Assembly: GCA_016508695.1 (NCBI GenBank)
Contig: VNKQ01000002.1
Coordinates: 1,860,001-1,924,000 of the forward strand
Direction: 5' to 3'
Length of the DNA stretch: 64,000 nt
Origin: Hyphodiscus hymeniophilus
Lineage: Eukaryota > Ascomycota > Leotiomycetes > Helotiales > Hyphodiscaceae
Shown: piece after piece, positions 47,905 to 57,824 of the stretch
Numbering within the stretch: the first letter of the stretch is position 1
Layout: each line of letters begins with the position of its first letter
Translations under genes and position numbers: made by a program
The notes under the pieces: model-generated
Told to the model about the DNA's origin: nothing
Database searches by the model: none
What the model saw: the letters and a program-made list of their open reading frames with translations, nothing else

Positions 47905-50100
47905 TCAGGCTCCGCTTTGATTCATCCCCCATATCTCGTTCCATCTCTCATAATTCCCTTCAATGGGACCATCCAATCTCCCAAATCGTGCTGGCTGCCC
48001 AGTGTTTGCTTCTGGCAAGCATATCCACTCTCGGATACTGCCCGGGATCTCCTCTCTCACGTGGCTGATGCAAAGCAGAGCCTGGTCTTCGGTCAAGCCG
48101 CCCATCTTGACTTGGCCAGATTTTGAGATTTCTGATTCTACGATCCGACGTTCCATTATTTCGGAATCAGGATTGAAGTAAGTGAACTGTTTTGACTCCC
48201 CATGTGCAAGAAAGAGGAGGCAACGATCGCGAACACCATCATCCATACCGCTAAATGCTTCATCCAGGATCACGAGATCTGGGCTCTTGATGATGGCGCG
48301 GAGGAAGAGACCTACCCTTTGGGCAGAGAATGGGATACCGCCGAAGAGGAGCTCGTCGGCCCAACTGGGCCTGCTGTTTGCTTGAAGTGCTGCGGCCGGT
48401 ACTCCCCCAGAACGAAGGTCCTCTCCAAACCACCTGAGACATGCATCGATTCGCGCGTTGGCAGTGGCATCCAACTTGGGAACGCCTCGGAAAGTCTCTG
48501 ACCATGCATTCTCCAGAACTTGACGAAGACTCAATGACTTCGGAATATGGTTATGAATCTCAGGACTGGAATGGCCGATACGAGCCTGAATATCGAAAAT
48601 TGATATCCCAAGCTGGCCTGGCTCTGGTAAACGCGACCGGCCAAAGAGTCGGATAGGGAGCGAGTAGGTTTGAGGATGATCTGAACAGATCAGAGACAAA
48701 ATAGTTGTCTTACCTGATCCATTCGGCCCAAATATTCCCCATCGCTCACCTTGTTTGACCTTCCACCACAGACCGTCTTTTGACTCGCCATCCACCTCCT
48801 GGGTCCAGTTTCCCAACACCGCTTTGGCTCCATATGCCACTCTGGCTCCTTCCATTTCCACTAAAGCATCACCGAACTTACGTTGTTCTGTATCCTTGAG
48901 CATGTATCCGTCCCGGCTCAGAGGCACAGCAGGTTGACGAGTCCTCTCACTCACTTTGTTGGCTTCTAGATTGGGAACTGTACTTTGGTGACCTTTGACC
49001 ACAGGCTCCTCGATTCCAAGGGCAGTAAGCTTGCGTCCCATCTCCACCATAGAAGAAATAGGCATTTTTAAGTGATCCTGGACGTACGCTCTTAGGTTCT
49101 GCAACATGTATTCTTTAGGCCCAGAATAAGGAGCTTCACAGTGCCCCTTGAGAAGCATAAGATGTGTAATCCAATCTGGAATGGGATCTTGCGGACGAAG
49201 AGTCAGAACAAGCCTGGGAGCACTTGCATCGGCTAAGTCTCTCAGCACTGGACTCAGAGTCAAAAGCGTCGGCGGATCCAGTCCCATGAACGGTTCATCA
49301 AGTAAGAGCACTTCTGGGTTCCCCAACAACGCTCTGGCGATCCTCGCACGTCTTGTCTGTCCGTTACTAAGATTCGAAACGGACATATGGATCAAATCAC
49401 CCAATCTCAGATCTTTGATCACCCGCTCCAGAGTGGCATTATCGATCTTGTTCCCATCAACATCTTGAGAGGGATTCAGTTCCGTATTTCCTTTCAGATA
49501 GTCCAGCACACTCCAATCCGTGTCCTCTCTTCGTGACTCATATCGTGCACTGAGGTATGCGCTCTGGGGAGCCTGTGCACCCAGTCCTTGTTCGCCATCG
49601 AAGCCGACTATTTTTATTGCTCGACTAGGAACTCGTAGACTGTAGTCTTTTTTCTCGATGTCATCGGATTCGAGATATGGGTAGGAACGTGCTTTCTGGG
49701 GAATCGAAAGATGTTGACCACTCAAGATTTGCAAGAAAGTTGTCTTTCCCGAGTTTGAAGGCCCAATTATGGCCCAGTGTTCTGGAGTCGAAGAAAAGGA
49801 GGGAATTTGAAAGCTGAGATTCTTGAAAAGAGCTGGATTGGCACTTGTACCTGCATGGACGGAGTTTGGATGATGGCGGTAGAATGCGTTGCCGTTTGGC
49901 TGGTTGGATTCTTTGGAGATGAGTATTATCGGAGGTGGAGAGCTATTGCGTGACGTGCCATAATGACGAATATGATGGCGAGATATCCCAATTCGTGGTA
50001 TCTTCATCGTAGACTCTTGGTTGCCATAATTGTACAGGATTTGCTGAAGTAAATAACGTACCCCAGATCTCCGATATCGTTCCCACGCTAGCGAGCTCAT
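47905..50100 (-). CDS. double ABC ATPase, YDR061W-like
   Basis: Soluble protein with two ABC nucleotide-binding domains and no transmembrane helices, of the same type as yeast YDR061W and bacterial ModF. Domain 1: Walker A GPSNSGKTT, signature LSNGQTRRARIARAL, Walker B VLLLDEPFMGLD. Domain 2: Walker A GPNGSGKTT and VILDEAFSGMDD, but its signature is degenerate (FSAQRVG in place of LSGGQ). The shared LSARYE motif is present. The frame is open from an ATG at 50100 (731 aa). The ATG at 50007 is a good alternative, since it begins MKIPRIGISRHHIRHYG, an Arg/His-rich presequence-like stretch suggesting mitochondria. A GTACGT..AG pair in the extra N-terminal part could be a 5' UTR intron. It is divergent from UMP1. 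Confidence 0.88.
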   Translation of the reverse strand: MSSLAWERYRRSGVRYLLQQILYNYGNQESTMKIPRIGISRHHIRHYGTSRNSSPPPIILISKESNQPNGNAFYRHHPNSVHAGTSANPALFKNLSFQIPSFSSTPEHWAIIGPSNSGKTTFLQILSGQHLSIPQKARSYPYLESDDIEKKDYSLRVPSRAIKIVGFDGEQGLGAQAPQSAYLSARYESRREDTDWSVLDYLKGNTELNPSQDVDGNKIDNATLERVIKDLRLGDLIHMSVSNLSNGQTRRARIARALLGNPEVLLLDEPFMGLDPPTLLTLSPVLRDLADASAPRLVLTLRPQDPIPDWITHLMLLKGHCEAPYSGPKEYMLQNLRAYVQDHLKMPISSMVEMGRKLTALGIEEPVVKGHQSTVPNLEANKVSERTRQPAVPLSRDGYMLKDTEQRKFGDALVEMEGARVAYGAKAVLGNWTQEVDGESKDGLWWKVKQGERWGIFGPNGSGKTTILSLICSDHPQTYSLPIRLFGRSRLPEPGQLGISIFDIQARIGHSSPEIHNHIPKSLSLRQVLENAWSETFRGVPKLDATANARIDACLRWFGEDLRSGGVPAAALQANSRPSWADELLFGGIPFSAQRVGLFLRAIIKSPDLVILDEAFSGMDDGVRDRCLLFLAHGESKQFTYFNPDSEIMERRIVESEISKSGQVKMGGLTEDQALLCISHVREEIPGSIREWICLPEANTGQPARFGRLDGPIEGNYERWNEIWGMNQSGA

Positions 50101-50218
50101 CGCGCTTCCACGTCTTCAAAGCAGCCTGGAGCTTCTTCACAGCTCCTCCAAACCAAAGTCTCAACCTTTTCGAACCTCATCACAACACCAAACCTCCTCA
50201 TATACAAAAAAAGTCATC
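50101..50218. promoter_or_regulatory. compact divergent promoter, ABC ATPase / UMP1
   Basis: Only 118 bp separate the two opposed start codons (about 211 bp if the ABC gene starts at 50007), so the promoter must be shared or overlapping. A pyrimidine-rich stretch is present; no specific site recognised. Confidence 0.55.
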
Positions 50219-50789
50219 ATGGTAAATATCTGCTCGTTCCCAATCGTTGCCAGCTCTCGCGCTCCAACTTCAACAGCTCAAACGGCCTGACCTTCGAAGA
50301 CATCAACTAATCATCTCACAGGCAATGAGGATCGCCCCCGCCGCGAACCACTCAACCTCCCATTCCCACCTGCAATCACAGTCCCTTGGCGCGCCCTCCG
50401 CCCCAGGAATCCACGACACCCTCCGTGCAGGTGTGGGACCCAGCGTTGTTCCCACGACCTCCACCCAAACCTCAAATCTCCCCGACAGCACGCACCCTCT
50501 GGAGAACCGACTCAAGAAATGGCAAGAGACGCAGGACGCTCTCAAGATGGAGGGTCTGAGACGTACCTTTGGCATTGCGGAGCCCATCAGACGGGGTATG
50601 GAGTTGAAGATCGCGAGAGAGGGAGAATGGAGACCAGCTGTTTTGGGAGGCTCAGGCCCTGGTGTTCATGAGGAGATCTTGAGGGGCAGTGATACAAGTA
50701 TTACGTGGGAGGACGTCTTCAAGGGTGATGAGATGAGGAGTGTGCCTGGATTCCATGAGGAAGTTGAGAGAAAGGTGCGGATGCAGTAG
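50219..50789 (+). CDS. ump1: proteasome maturation factor UMP1
   Basis: Chaperone that sits inside half-proteasomes, promotes beta-ring assembly and is degraded as the first substrate of the new 20S particle. The predicted protein is 156 aa, the usual size. The model is exon 1 = the ATG alone (50219-50221), intron 50222-50321 (GTAAAT, CAACTAAT branch, CACAG) and exon 2 = 50322-50789, phase 0, giving M-A-M-R-I-A-P-A. An alternative start is the ATG at 50325 inside exon 2, which would make the intron part of the 5' UTR and drop two residues. The hallmark segment is TFGIAEPIRRGMELKI, preceded by NRLKKWQETQDALKMEGLRR and followed by ITWEDVF. Confidence 0.93.
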
Positions 50790-51306
50790 ACCGTGGTGCT
50801 TTAGGGTTATCATCCGATGGAGAGACGAAAGGGGACTACGGAGTGGATGTCGACGGCTGAGAGCTTGTAAGATCAGTGTGGACTCAAAGAGGCGTTGCGG
50901 CTTTGCAATAGATCTTGGAATACATGGTTGCATCCATCGATCCATCGAGCTTTCGCGTCACTCAAAGATAGTTGAGCAAGGCTCAAGAACAGAAGAAGGA
51001 CTGCATTCTATCCAGGCCTTCCAAAATAATCCATGAGCACTGTACAATCCTCAAAATATATAAACGTGCCCGTCCTAAAATATACACTATCCGTACCACA
51101 TGGACCGCTTAGTCGGCCATGAAAGATAGGCCATCAAATGCAATAACCGCTCGGTGCCAATGAAATGTGATCGTGCCTGCTAACGCCATTTTGCAAAAAT
51201 CATTTTGACCCAAAGGGCTTGCTGAACCCTCGGCCTGCCCGTCTCGTCCACAGGGTCGTATTTCCATTCAGGCCACTGTTGTACTGCATTGAATCATGAT
51301 GGTATT
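50790..51306. other. convergent 3' intergenic region
   Basis: About 0.5 kb between convergent UMP1 and UBL3-like genes. Nothing recognised. Confidence 0.4.
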
Positions 51307-52188
51307 CTATAGAATGACACATCGACAACCTGCTGTGCTTTCCCCTCCTTCTCTATCCCTAGCCAATGCCTTGCTCTTTGATGCGTCCTCCTCATCAACA
51401 ATGTCTTGTGGGCGAACGGTCATATGGACAACATTTGCCGAGTCTGCAGCAAACTTGCAATCTGTAGAACACAGATGTCAGCAATCATGCGGCCCAGGGG
51501 CGGACATTAAAAAGGACTTACCCTTCAGAGGCGTTTTATCATCCAACAAACGTCCAAAGAAAATCAAACGTATGCTACTTGGAGAGCTAGGCTGTGCCTC
51601 CCACTCTTCTCTCCACTCCCTCAATATAAGCTCCTTCAACGTATAAACACTGATACTGAAAGGGTCCCTTTTCCCACCCTCCGTCACTCCTGGCACGCTG
51701 ACATTCCGTTTCGTCAAGTACTTCTCATCAATCTTGTATGGATGCCGAGCTCCGGATGTGAGGAGTAAAGTAATGATGAGAACTGGCCCGGCATCGCTGG
51801 CGGTGACATGAGGTTGAGGAGCGGGTGCATCAGTCGAGGGGCCAATTGCCACTGAATCTAGTCGTGTGATGGGCGTTGGATTTGATGAAGATGGGTCTGC
51901 GGCGGCGGTCGTTGATCCGGATGCTACTCCTTCATTGCTCGACCTCGATAACAGAACGTTTGATGGATCTGCTGTTGATATCGCATTCTTCGATGGCTCT
52001 GCCGGCCTCGTATTCTCGCTGGCCATGTCTAATGAGCCACTCGTTACAGGAAAGTCTGAAGTCATCGGAGAGGTCGTAATTGACACATCGTTAAGGAGAC
52101 CCGAGCCAGCGCCCTCCTCTCTCTTGGAATTGTCCAGTTCGCTCATCTCGACTGGTATGAATCCGGATGACTGTGGTGTTGATGACAT
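51307..52188 (-). CDS. UBL3/MUB-like prenylated ubiquitin-fold protein
   Basis: Predicted 273-aa protein. Exons 52188-51522 and 51461-51307, one 60-nt intron (GTAAGT..CTACAG), in frame. Residues 1-130 are a disordered Ser/Thr/Pro-rich region. The C-terminal half is a ubiquitin-like fold: VLIITLLLTSGARHPYKID, ISVYTLKELILREW, then RLIFFGRLLDDKTPLK, the I44-face region of the fold, and VVHMTVRP. The protein ends C-R-C-V-I-L: the last four residues form a CaaX box with Leu at the end, favouring geranylgeranylation, and the extra Cys could be palmitoylated. This matches the UBL3/MUB family of membrane-anchored ubiquitin-fold proteins, linked in other organisms to E2 binding and vesicle sorting. 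The long N-terminal extension is unusual compared with animal and plant members. Confidence 0.85.
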
Positions 52189-52743
52189 TTCGGTTCCTTG
52201 GCCAAGGCCTGATTGCGTAGAGGATGCTATTGGTTGGGGGTGTTGGGGTCAGATTGTGCTGCTCGTATGTTCCGTGTGTGGAGAATTAGCGGCACCACCT
52301 CGAACTACGCAAGGGTCTAGATTTCTTGATGCCTCCGTGGAGTAGATGATGGATATTTGTCCCAAGGTACAAGGTCGCAATTGAAAACCATCCAGATGCC
52401 CACCCAGATTGTCTGCTAAGAGACTGGACTAAATAACCGGTTGAAGGACCGAAGAAGATGCCGTCTTCTAGATGGTCTACTGTAATTTTAGTACGTGTGG
52501 CTGAAAACGGCGCGGAGATTCCGAATTCGGTGCTAATTTGAAGCCACTGGTGGTTTTACATGGCTGAGTTCTCAATTGGAAGCATGGAATGCTTGCGATG
52601 GCATTTGATCTGGGAACAGAAAGTCCGGGGAAAGAATCGCCAAGTGAGCAGAATCGCACTTGCACAAAATTGGTCTTAATACACAAGAGACCTCAGGTAT
52701 GTAGCATCAGTATCACATAGGTAGTAATTGAACCACTACTGTT
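52189..52743. other. intergenic, nothing recognised
   Basis: A 0.55-kb spacer marking the change from conserved genes to the decayed accessory region. Confidence 0.4.
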
Positions 52744-53915
52744 CTAAGCTACTAGGTTGAATGCGTCAACGGGAGCGTCGGCCTCTACAATGTCGTCCCA
52801 GAACTCATTGAGCCGCTTCACAATGCACTCTTCCAAGGGGACTTTCTCAGATTCGACGAAGGTCTCTTCTAACTGCTCGGCAGTCTAGATCCTATGACAA
52901 TAGTATCTCCTAATTCTCCTTTGAGCGCCGAGTGGTACATGGCCCATCGATAAGCCATGCCATATCGACCAAGCTCACACTCTTCAGACAGCTTTCCATA
53001 TTCTGCCAGCATCTTCATATAGGATGGCTTGTTGTACAACTTTGGTAGGATCCCACCGTCCTGCACCGTGTTCAATGTCGGCCGGGGCTTTAGGGAGAAA
53101 CCCGCCAGCTATAGGAGAATATACCTGAATCGTCATTCCAAGCTCTCGGAGAATGTGGAAAAGCAAGGTTTCATTTTTGCGAGCTATCAGATTATATTTG
53201 CTCCGATACATCGCTGGTAGGACGTATCCTTTAGACTTCGCGTAGCGATAGCATTTCACAACATCATCTTTATTGAAGTTGGACAGTCCGAACTGTAGTA
53301 GCGATATTACAGTCAGCTATCGTAAAATCACGAAGACGTACCAACTGAACCTTTTCAAATCTTCCTTGCTTATAAAGCTCTTGAACTGCTTCCATGGTGT
53401 CTGCAATTGGCGTGGAATCATCCGGCGCATGAAGAAGATAGACGAAGACCTATATTCACAAGACCAAAGCTTAATACAAAGACGTCTTATAGTTTTCGGT
53501 CGCAGAAGTCAATTTGAACGTGTTAAACGATTTAAAACTTTGATGAGCATCCTCCAAGATCTCATTTTTTCTTCTGCCTCACTTTTTCCAACCACCCTGT
53601 GCCTTGGTTGTGATTAGATATTCAGAAGCAAGGTTGTGCTGTCCTATAGCACTCTCGGAAGCACCATTTCCCTACGATTGTTAATAACTATACCATCATC
53701 CTAAACTAGAGAGTGTTGCTGCTAGCAAAAAAGGATTGATATGAAAAAGTAGCACTCAGACTGACATAGAGGCTGGCAGTATCGAGCTGCCGAATACTAT
53801 ACTTTCGTAGGATCTCAAATGATTTGTCTTGCTCGGCGACAGAGAAACTTTCTAAGGTCCAGTTTCCGGTACGGTAGGAGATCTGTGTCCATTTTCCAGA
53901 AGTCATGATCGGCAT
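52744..53915 (-). pseudogene. aldo/keto reductase pseudogene
   Basis: Remains of an aldo/keto reductase gene of the AKR7 (aflatoxin-aldehyde reductase-like) type, an NADPH-dependent carbonyl reductase. Recognisable pieces in order: an N-terminal part ending QLDTASLY, an intron (53672-53765, GTCAGT..CGTAG), then a GASESAIGQHN piece; the strand with YLLHAPDDSTPI; a second intact intron with GCTGAC branch before FGLSNF; a middle with AMYRSKYNLIARKNE and YSPIAGGFL; and a C-terminal part with LYNKPSYMKML and RYGMAYRWAM. At least three breaks occur: an early TGA after the GGWKK segment, a frame shift after the RWDP segment, and another after IGSR just before the end. Introns remain spliceable, so the loss is recent or partial. 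It is next to an orphan Zn2Cys6 finger. Confidence 0.8.
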
Positions 53916-54276
53916 AGACAATGTTAAGAAAGGAGGGGTCGAAGAAGATGGTTGTAATGTCTGGTCTGGAAATGACAAGACATCATGGATTCATTCGAGG
54001 CAACAGAGCTCTTATATACATCTCCCAGTGTTCCACCCATTTGGATTAAGTTCTGGGTTCTTACTCAATCATTGCACGAGGCCAAGAAATTTGCTATCAT
54101 TCTGAACTCCGGGTTCCCTTGCGGCCCCAGGTTTCCCCACACTGCGGAGAAAGGTGGGGCCGCATTGTTAGGTAGGTAGATATGAAATCTTCTGCCTTAT
54201 TCTCGACTCACTCTAGTACTCTGCAATCACATTACTACCACACTCATGCAATTACAAAGCGTGCCTCCTACAGATT
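53916..54276. other. intergenic between two gene remnants
   Basis: The divergent 5' space between the AKR pseudogene and the Zn2Cys6 fragment, presumably a former shared promoter. Confidence 0.4.
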
Positions 54277-54396
54277 ATGTCAAGTTCTAGCTCTCTCCAA
54301 CCACACCGACATCGACCACCAAATGCATGTGCATCCTGTCGAATTCGAAAGAGGAAATGTGATAGGAGGTTGCCCTCTTGCGCACTATGCTCCCAG
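54277..54396 (+). pseudogene. orphan Zn(II)2Cys6 finger exon
   Basis: A 40-codon segment beginning with ATG that encodes a Ser-rich start and then a zinc-cluster pattern, C-x2-C-R-I-R-K-R-K-C followed by C-x2-C, ending at a TAG or at a possible GTAGGT donor. No continuation with a transcription-factor domain was found in the next 400 bp, which contain many stops. It reads as the first exon of a lost fungal C6 regulator, head-to-head with the AKR pseudogene. If a distant exon exists, it would be a real gene. Confidence 0.55.
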
Positions 54397-54817
54397 TAGG
54401 TACCCATAAAGAGGCGAATGCCGCGTATCGAATCCTAGTTATCCCACCAACCGATGAGAAAGTCCTCTGCTTATGTTAAAGACAGGGCCTAATGGAGCTG
54501 TGACTCTTCAGCATTGATCACCTTAAAGCTGCGAGAGTGTTCGTGAAAGACATCATCAGCATGGAGAGAATAGCAGAGATCCAACTGTGGTCCTGCATTC
54601 ACTAGAACGACCAGACGGAAATGGATTTGGAAGTTAATGGAGACCACATCGTCTCGACTTTCCGGTCTTCCTCTTCCTTAAAAAAGGCTTTTGTCTTAAT
54701 CCTATGTTACGAAACATTAAATAGGGAGAAGCTGCAAGAAAGCAATTCATCCTTCAGAGTTAGTTCGTTTTGCATTTTTCACTACTTATTTTATCTTCCT
54801 TAAATATTACACGTATA
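54397..54817. other. intergenic, nothing recognised
   Basis: 0.4 kb without a supported frame. It separates the zinc-finger remnant from the convergent 3' end of the LDI-like gene. Confidence 0.4.
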
Positions 54818-56504
54818 TCACGCTCGCTTTACTACTATAATGTCCAAATCCTCACCACCAACCTCGATTTCTATAGCGATTTCCCCGCCCTCCTTGACGT
54901 TTTCCTTCGTCTTTGACTGCTTATTGACGAGCACCTCCCAATTCCCCGCGCTCAGGTTCTTGAAGAACGGCTTGACCTTCTTTTGACTCCCATCCCACGA
55001 CCTCATAGTAATAATTATAGCTTCCTTATCACCATCCCACGAGCCTCTCAGAAAGTCTATGCCGTCCGCAAGTGTTACACCGTCCATCGAAGGCCGTGCC
55101 CGTACTTCCCTCTGCGTCCATGGCTTCTCCCATATTTTCTTTGCCCCGTCCTTGATGTTCAATCGCGCGTATGCGATTGCTGCGTTGCCGGAAAAGGGGT
55201 CCACGTGCGTCCACTGCAAATTCTCATCCATAGGTTGGTCATTGCGAGGATAGTACAGCCCGCCATTCTCCCACGTTGGATTCAAATTGTCGTCCGCAAA
55301 CTTGAGCAGATCGTTGAGTTCCAACTTGCCCAGCTCTGACAGCCACTGGGCAACATAGCCGAAGACAGGCTTCGTGAGCGAGCCAAGAGGTTTGTCAGGC
55401 GATTTTGCAGCCAGTTCCTGCGCATGCGTCTCCTTCGCGATCTCGAGAGCCTTTTTCAGGATCTCCTTAGGCTCACCGCTACCATCATCACTCTCGGCGA
55501 CGAGCTTGCGATATGCGTTTCCGACTACAGGAGGATGTAACTTACTTTTGCCGTCAATGGTAGTGATGTAACCAAAAGCCTGGCGTTCATAGCTTGCGCG
55601 CACGAACTCGGAGTTCCACGAATTCATGAACGTGGAGGCCCATGCCGACCAGCCCAGATCGCTAGCCGGGAGCGTGAAATCCTGTTTTGCGAGCCACATG
55701 TCCTTCAACAAACCGTCTGCGCCGCTCATGCCCTTCTCGGCCCACGCAGCCCTGTACTTCGTAAGAACACCTTCGATGACGTTCGTACCATGACGGACGT
55801 CGTTAAGACGCATGGCAATGAGCTGCTCTCATTCATTAGGTCTTTGAAATACGGACAGGTCTGTGATCAGGGCCACCACGTACTGGGAATTGATTGCAGA
55901 CAACAAATACGGCGTTTGGCTCGCAGCACACCCCAATCCATCCATTGCGCTCCATTTCCCTCAGAATAGCCTCCTGCAAGGTCTGGTTCTTGTAAGAAAA
56001 GGTCTCGGGTCCAAGGCCAAAAAATATGGGATTCCAGTGGAACGTTAATGACCTGTCGTGTTCAAACTCGTCGTCATTGAAGAGCATAGCATACAGACTC
56101 GTCATCAAGATCAGATGTCCACTGTACATGATATTCTCCCTAACAATTGGATCAGCCCAGGGCTTTCGCAACTCCGTCAACGAAGGGTCAGTTATCGTGC
56201 CGCCAAGGCTCGTATTGAACCAATAGCCCCAGACCTCGCGCAGCAGCATCTTGTGGATGAGGCTGCGGATCAGCGGCTTATACACGCCGTGCAAGGCGTC
56301 CTGGCGATGGAAATGCGAAGCCGCACTCGCATAGACCATGGTCGCGAGCTGATAGCGGTAAGCATCAAGAAATTCTTGCCCGGGATCTTGCGCGCCCATG
56401 TGGTGCCATTCGCCATCGGGTTGAGCTGCGAGGTTGTAGAAGTGGCGAAGATGGCCAACTTGCTCTTTCGTGAGCTTGGGGTATCTGGAGAGATCGAACT
56501 CCAT
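54818..56504 (-). CDS. linalool dehydratase/isomerase-like protein
   Basis: Predicted 541-aa protein of the fungal branch of the linalool dehydratase/isomerase (LDI) family. The bacterial prototype interconverts linalool, geraniol and myrcene; fungal relatives are largely uncharacterised. Exons 56504-55884 (207 codons) and 55822-54818, one 61-nt intron (GTACGT..GAGCAG), phase 0. The start is placed at M-E-F-D-L, as upstream residues lack family character. Diagnostic stretches: IMYSGHLILMTSLYAMLF, LTFHWNPIFFGLGPETFSY, EMERNGWIGVCCEPNAVF, VCNQFP joined across the intron to IAMRLNDVRHGTN, and WENGGLYYPRND with DPFSGNAAIAYARLN. It has an adjacent Cys pair (GVCCEPN). There is no signal peptide, so it is probably cytosolic. 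It looks intact while its neighbours are broken. Confidence 0.85.
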
Positions 56505-57824
56505 TGTAAGGCGATAGCTTGGATACAGCAAATGTATGGAAAGGTTACCACAGGCAGGATGGGTCCGTACTTGAATCAATTTATGGCTGAGGTGAGATGT
56601 TCTCACTATGATCGACATATTATCCAATCACGGCTCCGGACCGGGTTTCAGGGACAGCGGTGAAGCTACCCGGTCCGGCGATCTGGGGTAGAAGACCTTT
56701 CTCAACTCTGGAAACTCGACTCCTGAGATTGAAGTCACAGGTTGATAGCCTGATTGGGAGGACAAGCGAGCCGAGCTCGGCCGATGATTATCCGGTGATC
56801 CCTTCCACATACCTTAGAGTACAGTATGTCAGCAATTTGCAATGATTTGAAATTAAGAATGGAGTCCTGAGGCCCTTCACACTGAGTGCAGGGCCTCCCA
56901 CCTACCCATGGCTTGCACCAATGGCCCACTATTATATGACCGTATCCAACTCCTTACTACATAGAATCCGCAATCAGCAGGCGCTCATTTTCGATAACGT
57001 ACTTATTGACCCAGAGACATTGTTGAGTTGAGCAATCAGTCTCCTTCAAGTAGTCGAGTTGAAGTGCCTAGCTCGGTTTTTGGATCGAACCACAAAGAGC
57101 ACATCGAAGAGCACCCCTTTCTCTAAGCGAGCTTCTACTAGCCTGGTAAGACCGTAAGACGAAAAAATGAACTCCTATGACTTCCTCCATCAGCGAAACA
57201 ACAAATTTCAGCCTTCATGATCCCCTACTCTCAGCCGGAGGCGAAGTAACAATGTTACATCGTTCTCGGTTGTATCATGTTGCTGAAGATGCGATTACGT
57301 GATAAGCGCACATGTTTTCAGACTCGTCTCGCTCTTCCCTTTGGAGACGATATTCTTTCGCAGACTTCCCCCAGAAAACAGCACGTTCCACTTAACGCCA
57401 TTGTTTTGTTGCAGATCGCATATTTCACTTTTGTCTTATGTTGCTCATAGTAGTGGTGTAATTGGTACATGCAAGCGTTTGTCGCAGCTACTTTCGTCTC
57501 ATCTTGCTTATGGTAGTAGTGTAATTTGTGCATTCAAGCGTTTGTTGCAGATCGCAGATTTCACTTTGGTCTCATCTTTGTTCAAAGTCGTGGTAGGAAG
57601 ATCAAATCAAGAGTCACATAATGGTAGCGGTAGGTCTCAGTTATATTACACAACTCGGCGACTCCGCTGTGTTGAAAGTGTATAAAAGATTCTGGAATCC
57701 AGATCGTTACTCACTCAAGAATAATAATTGACTTCCTTCTCTTCACTACTTGAAGACGCTTTGCATTCCGGCTTTAGAGAAGTCGAAAACTTGTTCCTCG
57801 CTTCAATTCTTCAATTTGTCAAAA
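56505..57824. other. divergent intergenic region with tandem repeat
   Basis: 1.3 kb between the divergent LDI-like gene and the unrecognised gene at 57825. It contains the degenerate repeat at 57408-57600. No gene supported. Confidence 0.4.
57408..57600 (+). repeat. degenerate 65-75-bp tandem repeat
   Basis: Two and a half diverged units. Each begins near ttgcagatcgca (or tcgcagctac), continues with tttcgtctcatcttg-like sequence, then tagtagtgtaatt, and ends gcaagcgttt or tcaagcgttt. Confidence 0.7.

Noticed and set aside
56058..56663. Plus-strand 201-codon frame opposite the LDI-like gene
   Set aside because: Antisense to a conserved exon and without family motifs.
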